64,000 nt of DNA from assembly GCF_020873915.1 (NCBI RefSeq), contig NZ_JAHWGP010000001.1, forward strand, positions 124,001-188,000. Direction: 5' to 3'. Every line of letters begins with the position of its first letter. Position 1 is the stretch's first letter. The position numbers and the translations under genes are program-made. This DNA comes from Streptomyces sp. DH5. GTDB taxonomy: Bacteria > Actinomycetota > Actinomycetes > Streptomycetales > Streptomycetaceae. Below the pieces are notes generated by a model, which made no database searches, was not told the origin of the DNA, and saw nothing but the letters and a program-made list of their open reading frames with translations. Shown piece by piece: positions 60,100-64,000 of this stretch.

Positions 60100-62483
60100 G
60101 TCGAAGTTCCTTCGTGAGCGGTCGACGGTCGGCTGTCGGCGGGCGGAGCGGGGTGCTCGGCGGGGGCGTCGGGACGCGCCGGTACGGTCTCGCCGGCGTC
60201 GCCCGTGGCGCCGTCCCGTGCCCGGCTCGTGCCGCGCTGGAAGCCGGCGAGGGAGGAGGCGGCGCGTTCCGCGGTGAAGTCGGCGCACGGGTCGTCCGCG
60301 GCGTCCGGCACGGGGTCCTCGCGCAGTTCGGCGGCCAGGCTGGTCTGCGGCACCCGGCGGGGGAGCGGGGTGAGCCCGTCGGGGCGGGGGGCGGCCGCCG
60401 GGGCGGCGGCCTGCGCGGGCACGGTCCGTGCGGGGGTGGCCGGCCGGGGCGCGGCGGCCTGCGGTCCGGCGGCGGTCCGGCCGGGCGCGTCGTCCGCCGT
60501 GCCGTTCGCGGCCTCCGGGCCCGTCGTGACGTCCCGGCCGCCGCCGCCGGCGTCCGGCTCGTCGCGCACCACGATCTCGTGCGGGATCAGCACGATCGCC
60601 GTCGTCCCGCCGTACGGCGACGGGCGCAGGGTCACGGCGATGCCGTGCCGGTGTGCGAGCTGCGAGATCACGAACATGCCGAGCCGGAGGTCGTCCGCGA
60701 GCGCCACCACGTCGAACTGCGGGGGCCTGGCCAACTGGGCGTTCAGGGAGGCGTAGTCGTCCTCCGACAGGCCGAGGCCCCGGTCCTCGATCTCGACGGC
60801 GAGCCCCTTGGCCACCATCGCCGCCCGCACCCCGACGGGGCTGGGCGCCGGCGAGTACACGGTCGCGTTGTCGATCAGCTCGGCCAGCAGGTGGATCACG
60901 TCGGCCACCGCGGGCGGGGCGAGCGACACCTCCTCCTCGGTGTGCACCTCCACCCGCTGGTACTCGGCGACCTCCCCGACGGCACTGCGCACGATGTCGA
61001 TCAGCGCGACCGGCTCGCTCCAGGTACGCCCGGGGCGCTCCCCGCTGACGATGACGAGGTTCTCCTCGTAGCGGCGCAACTGGCTGGCGACGGAGTCCAG
61101 TTCGTACAGGCCCTTGAGCACGTCGGGGTCGGTGTGGCGGCGCTCCAGCGCGTCGAGCTTGCTGAGCTGGAGGTTGACCAGGTTCTGGCTCTGGCGGGCG
61201 ATGCCCAGGATGACCTTCTGGAAGCCCCGCCGGGTGTCGGCGAGTTCCACCGCGGTGTGTACGGCGGTGCGCTGCGCGGTGTTGAACGCGCTGGCGACCT
61301 GGCCCAGTTCGTCGTGTCCGTAGTCCAGCGGGGGCGTCGCCGACTCCGCGTCGACCTTCTCGCCGCGCTCCAGCCGGGCCACCACGTCGGGCAGCCGCTC
61401 CTGGGCCAGTCCCAGGGTGGCCATCCGCAGACCGCGCAGCCGGCGGGACAGCGAACGGGTGATGCGCCAGGACAGGCCGACGCACAGCAGCAGCGCCAGG
61501 AGTCCGGCGGCGCTCAGGGAGGCGGCCGTCACCAGCAGGCCGCGCGCCTCGTCGGCACTGCGGGTGAGCAGTGCGTCGGTCTGGTGGCGGATCATCGCGG
61601 AGTACTGCGGGGAGAGCCTGTCCATCGCCTCGTCCCACCGGGCCCGCAGGTCCGGCAGGTCGACACTGCGGTCCTCGCCCTCCGCGGCGGTGGCGAGCAC
61701 CTGGTCCTCGACCGCCCGCATGGCCCCCCATTCGGGGCTCTGCAGGATGCGCTCGGTCTGCGTCTTGGTGCTGCCGCTCAGAGAGGCCTCGATCTGGTCC
61801 TCGACCAGCCAGCGGCGGGTGTGGACCAGCTCGGCGAAGGCGCTCCAGCCCTCGGCGTCGAGGCGCCCGGACGGCCAGGCCAGGGTGAGGTGCGCGTCCT
61901 CCCGGGAGATCAGCTCGGCCGCGTGCGCCAGCGCGATCAGCGGCTGGGCCTGCGAGGTGAGATCACCGTCGTCGACCTGGGAGAGCTCCTGGAAGGCGTG
62001 GATCTGGTCGTCGATGATCGAGGTGTACTGCTCGAGTGCCTCCTCGGCGGTGATGTCGCTGGGGTCGTCCACCTGGTCCCGGTAGTACTCCAGGCTGCCC
62101 ACCGAGCCGAGCACCGAGTACAGCCGGTCCGAGACGCGTGCCGGTGCCCCGGCGATCGCGTCCGCCTGCGCGGCCAGCTTCGCGACCGCCGCGTCCGTCC
62201 GCTCGCGCTGGGCCTCGAGGGCTGACCGCGAGCTCCGCGGCTCGGCCAGCCAGGCGGCGGTCAGCCTGCGCTCCTTCTGCAGCGCCAGTGTGGCGTGCGT
62301 GCCCATCGCGCCGGTGGAACGGCTCAGCTGCGTCTGGGACCGGAGCTCCAGCCCTTCCGAGAACATCTGGATGGTCGTCAGGCCCCACATGCCGGCGAGG
62401 GTGACGCTGGGTACCAGGGCGAGGAGGAACAGCGAGAGACGAATGGAGCCGAGACGGCGCCGGGCACCTGTCCGTGGAGACAT
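60096..62483 (-). CDS. cvnA: Conservon sensor kinase-like membrane protein
   Basis: A 795-residue membrane receptor. The first helix is at about 15-33 and the second near residue 330. Between them is a large, mostly helical extracellular domain of the nitrate/sulfite-sensor (NIT) type. A HAMP linker and a GHKL ATPase domain (residues about 500-650) follow, with ELIDNATVYSPAPSPVG, VEIEDRGLGLS and LGMFVISQLAHRHGI. There is no obvious phospho-acceptor His motif. The last 130 residues are Pro/Ala-rich and disordered. ATG 62483 has AGGA about 7 bases upstream. It lies 50 bases after a binding-protein gene in the same direction. Confidence 0.9.
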   Translation of the reverse strand: MSPRTGARRRLGSIRLSLFLLALVPSVTLAGMWGLTTIQMFSEGLELRSQTQLSRSTGAMGTHATLALQKERRLTAAWLAEPRSSRSALEAQRERTDAAVAKLAAQADAIAGAPARVSDRLYSVLGSVGSLEYYRDQVDDPSDITAEEALEQYTSIIDDQIHAFQELSQVDDGDLTSQAQPLIALAHAAELISREDAHLTLAWPSGRLDAEGWSAFAELVHTRRWLVEDQIEASLSGSTKTQTERILQSPEWGAMRAVEDQVLATAAEGEDRSVDLPDLRARWDEAMDRLSPQYSAMIRHQTDALLTRSADEARGLLVTAASLSAAGLLALLLCVGLSWRITRSLSRRLRGLRMATLGLAQERLPDVVARLERGEKVDAESATPPLDYGHDELGQVASAFNTAQRTAVHTAVELADTRRGFQKVILGIARQSQNLVNLQLSKLDALERRHTDPDVLKGLYELDSVASQLRRYEENLVIVSGERPGRTWSEPVALIDIVRSAVGEVAEYQRVEVHTEEEVSLAPPAVADVIHLLAELIDNATVYSPAPSPVGVRAAMVAKGLAVEIEDRGLGLSEDDYASLNAQLARPPQFDVVALADDLRLGMFVISQLAHRHGIAVTLRPSPYGGTTAIVLIPHEIVVRDEPDAGGGGRDVTTGPEAANGTADDAPGRTAAGPQAAAPRPATPARTVPAQAAAPAAAPRPDGLTPLPRRVPQTSLAAELREDPVPDAADDPCADFTAERAASSLAGFQRGTSRARDGATGDAGETVPARPDAPAEHPAPPADSRPSTAHEGTST

Positions 62484-62533
62484 CGTGGTCCTAGAGCGGT
62501 CGGGTGTCGGGGGAGGTACGCACGGGCGGCCCG

Positions 62534-63544
62534 TCAGCGGGTTCCGTCGGCGGCGAATCCGGCGACCGAGTCCGCGTTGGCCTTCGAGACGAACGCCGGG
62601 CCGGTCAGCACCGGCGAGACTCCGCCGCCGCTGGTGTTGCCGTTGGTCCGGTACAGCCACAACGCGTCCACGGCGAGGTAGCCCTGCAGGTAGGGCTGCT
62701 GGTCGACGGCGAACCGCACGTTGCCGCCACGCACGGCGTCCACCAGGTCCTTGTTGAGGTCGAAGGTGGCGACATCGGCGTCGCTGCCCGCCTCCGCGGC
62801 CGCCTCGACCGCGGTGAGCGCGAAGTCCGCGCCGTTGGTGACGATTTGGTCGACGCTCGACTCCTGCCGCAGCTTCGCGGTGAGGATGCCGGTGACGGCC
62901 CGCGGGTCGGTGCCGTCGACGTAGAGGTTCTCCGTCCTGCCGCCGAACGTCTTGCGCACGCCGGCGCAGCGCGCCTCCAGGCCGACGTTGCCCCGCTCGT
63001 GGATGACGCACAGGGCGTGCCCGGCCTTCAGCTCGTTCAGCTTCTCGCCCACGGCCCGGCCCGCCACGCTCTCGTCCTGGCCGAAGAACGCGAGCAGTCC
63101 GGCCGGCTTCCAGGCGTCCATGCCCGAGTTGAGCCCGACGACGGGGATGTCCACGGACCGCGCCTCGTTCACCGGGCCCCGCATGGCCTGCGGCTTGGCC
63201 AGCGTCAGAGCGATGCCGTCGGCGCCGTCACGGACCGCCTCGCGGACCAGTTCGGCCTGGCCCGCGGGGTCCGGGTCGCTCACGTACGTCAGCGCGATGC
63301 CGTCCTTGGCCGCCGCCGCCTCGGCACCCTTGCGCACCCGGTCCCAGAAGGCGTCGCCCTCACTGCCGTGGGTGACCATCGTGATCCTCATCCGGCCCGC
63401 GTCCGTCCCGCCCGCGTCGTCCGCGTCCGAGGAGCCGCCGGACGACCCGAGAGCGGAGCAGCCGCTCACCAGCAGACCGGCGGCGGCTGCCAGGACCGCC
63501 GCGCGGGGACGCGGGAAGCGGCGGGACGGGGAGGAGGTGTTCAT
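62534..63544 (-). CDS. Sugar-binding lipoprotein upstream of the conservon
   Basis: A 336-residue extracytoplasmic lipoprotein with lipobox LVSGC near residue 29. The mature part is a periplasmic-binding-protein fold of the ribose/xylose class (MVTHGSEGDAFWDRVRKGAEAAA, DIPVVGLNSGMDAW, FAVDQQPYLQGYLAVDAL). No ATPase or permease is adjacent. It precedes cvnA by 50 bases on the same strand with only a weak 5-bp hairpin between, so it likely shares the conservon transcript. ATG 63544 has no clear ribosome site. I infer that it presents a ligand to the CvnA receptor. Confidence 0.85.
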   Translation of the reverse strand: MNTSSPSRRFPRPRAAVLAAAAGLLVSGCSALGSSGGSSDADDAGGTDAGRMRITMVTHGSEGDAFWDRVRKGAEAAAAKDGIALTYVSDPDPAGQAELVREAVRDGADGIALTLAKPQAMRGPVNEARSVDIPVVGLNSGMDAWKPAGLLAFFGQDESVAGRAVGEKLNELKAGHALCVIHERGNVGLEARCAGVRKTFGGRTENLYVDGTDPRAVTGILTAKLRQESSVDQIVTNGADFALTAVEAAAEAGSDADVATFDLNKDLVDAVRGGNVRFAVDQQPYLQGYLAVDALWLYRTNGNTSGGGVSPVLTGPAFVSKANADSVAGFAADGTR

Positions 63545-64000
63545 GAGGAGTGCGGGACCTCGCTGTGCGGCCGAGCAAGAGCAGGGGAGAGCACGGACGG
63601 CCGCCGCGGGGTGCGTTGGCCGGCCGGGTGACTCTCGCTGGCCCGGAGCCAACCCTGTGCGACCACCGGTCGTCAAGTGAAGGGCCACGTGAAGTGAGGT
63701 GATGCTGCCGCATTGTGATGAACAGTGAGGGCCGGGGGATGCGGTGAGGATGTCCGCCCGCCGGCAGCGGGGCTCCGGAACGCATCCTCCTGCGCGGCGG
63801 GAACGGGCCGGGGTCCTTCCGGCCGGTGGGGACGAACCGCCTGGCGCGTGCGGGGCCGTTCCGGCGCGGGGCACGGCCTCACGTTTCCGGTCGGCCGCCG
63901 TTCGCCGAGGGTGGGTTTCCGGTCGGATCGAGGGTTTCCCCCGTATCCGGCCGGCTCGGGGGCTGCCTATCGTTCGACCTCACGCGGCATGTCGACCGGC
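63545..64000. other. Gene-free end of the window with direct repeats
   Basis: I find no gene in these 456 bases. CGACC-ACC-GGTCG (63660-63672) is a small inverted repeat about 120 bases before the binding-protein start. GTTTCCGGTCGG occurs at 63883-63894 and 63915-63926, exactly 32 bases apart. TATCGT at 63968-63973 could be a -10 of a gene beyond the window. The regulatory roles are guesses. Confidence 0.5.

Noticed and set aside
1-64000. Prophage, integrative element, secondary-metabolite cluster or CRISPR array
   Set aside because: No integrase, transposase, polyketide or peptide synthetase, cas gene, or regularly spaced repeat was seen, and gene content and codon use look uniformly core.

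Overview
The window is high-GC actinobacterial DNA, almost certainly Streptomyces. Codons end overwhelmingly in G or C, many starts are GTG, and there are Tat and lipoprotein exporters, a conservon (cvnABCD), a ROK regulator and the intergenic repeats typical of the genus. The order sugar ABC permeases - ROK regulator - single-domain xylG - xylH - dxs matches, from memory, the S. coelicolor ngcEFG-rok7B7-xylFGH neighbourhood, so this reads as a syntenic chromosomal core segment. I see no rRNA, tRNA, CRISPR array, IS element or integrase.

Layout. 0-6.6 kb holds sugar import: the end of an N-acetylglucosamine-type permease pair, the ROK regulator, and a xylose-type ABC system with hairpins between the binding-protein and ATPase genes. 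6.8-13 kb holds dxs, an amino-acid permease whose 3' end and terminator are tandemly duplicated, about 0.75 kb without a recognisable gene, a NYN-type protein and an uncharacterised protein. 13-20.3 kb holds the fadAB beta-oxidation operon, a decayed sugar-permease pseudogene, an RNase D-like nuclease, a LuxR-type regulator and a DUF3000 protein. 20.4-30 kb carries haem synthesis in two pieces (hemE; hemY-hemQ) around a PAS/GAF/PP2C phosphatase, a rhomboid protease, a flavin disulfide reductase and a DUF4349 lipoprotein. 30-41.5 kb holds a secreted S33-type peptidase, a DUF692 (MNIO) enzyme next to a TIGR04222 membrane protein, small uncharacterised genes, a Tat-exported ceramidase, a lipoprotein, a PTH2-like protein and a deacetylase lipoprotein. 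41.6-54.3 kb holds a Rieske oxidoreductase, an ArsR/SRPBCC pair with a palindromic operator over the start codon, a PhoX-like protein, a SulP transporter with a coupled 33-residue ORF, ZapE, a RibD-type reductase, murC, msrB and a two-component system. 54.4-64 kb holds a truncated apbE, an OpuC-type osmolyte ABC system and a sugar-binding lipoprotein gene followed by cvnABCD.

Working together: the xyl cassette has its likely regulator upstream; hemE, hemY and hemQ supply late steps of the coproporphyrin-dependent route; fadAB forms one coupled operon; opuC is an import operon whose binding protein has its own apparent leaderless promoter; and the binding-protein/conservon operon looks like a receptor fed by a dedicated lipoprotein. 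Many genes lack a Shine-Dalgarno sequence and instead have a TANNNT-like hexamer 6-8 bases before the start codon, which suggests leaderless transcripts.
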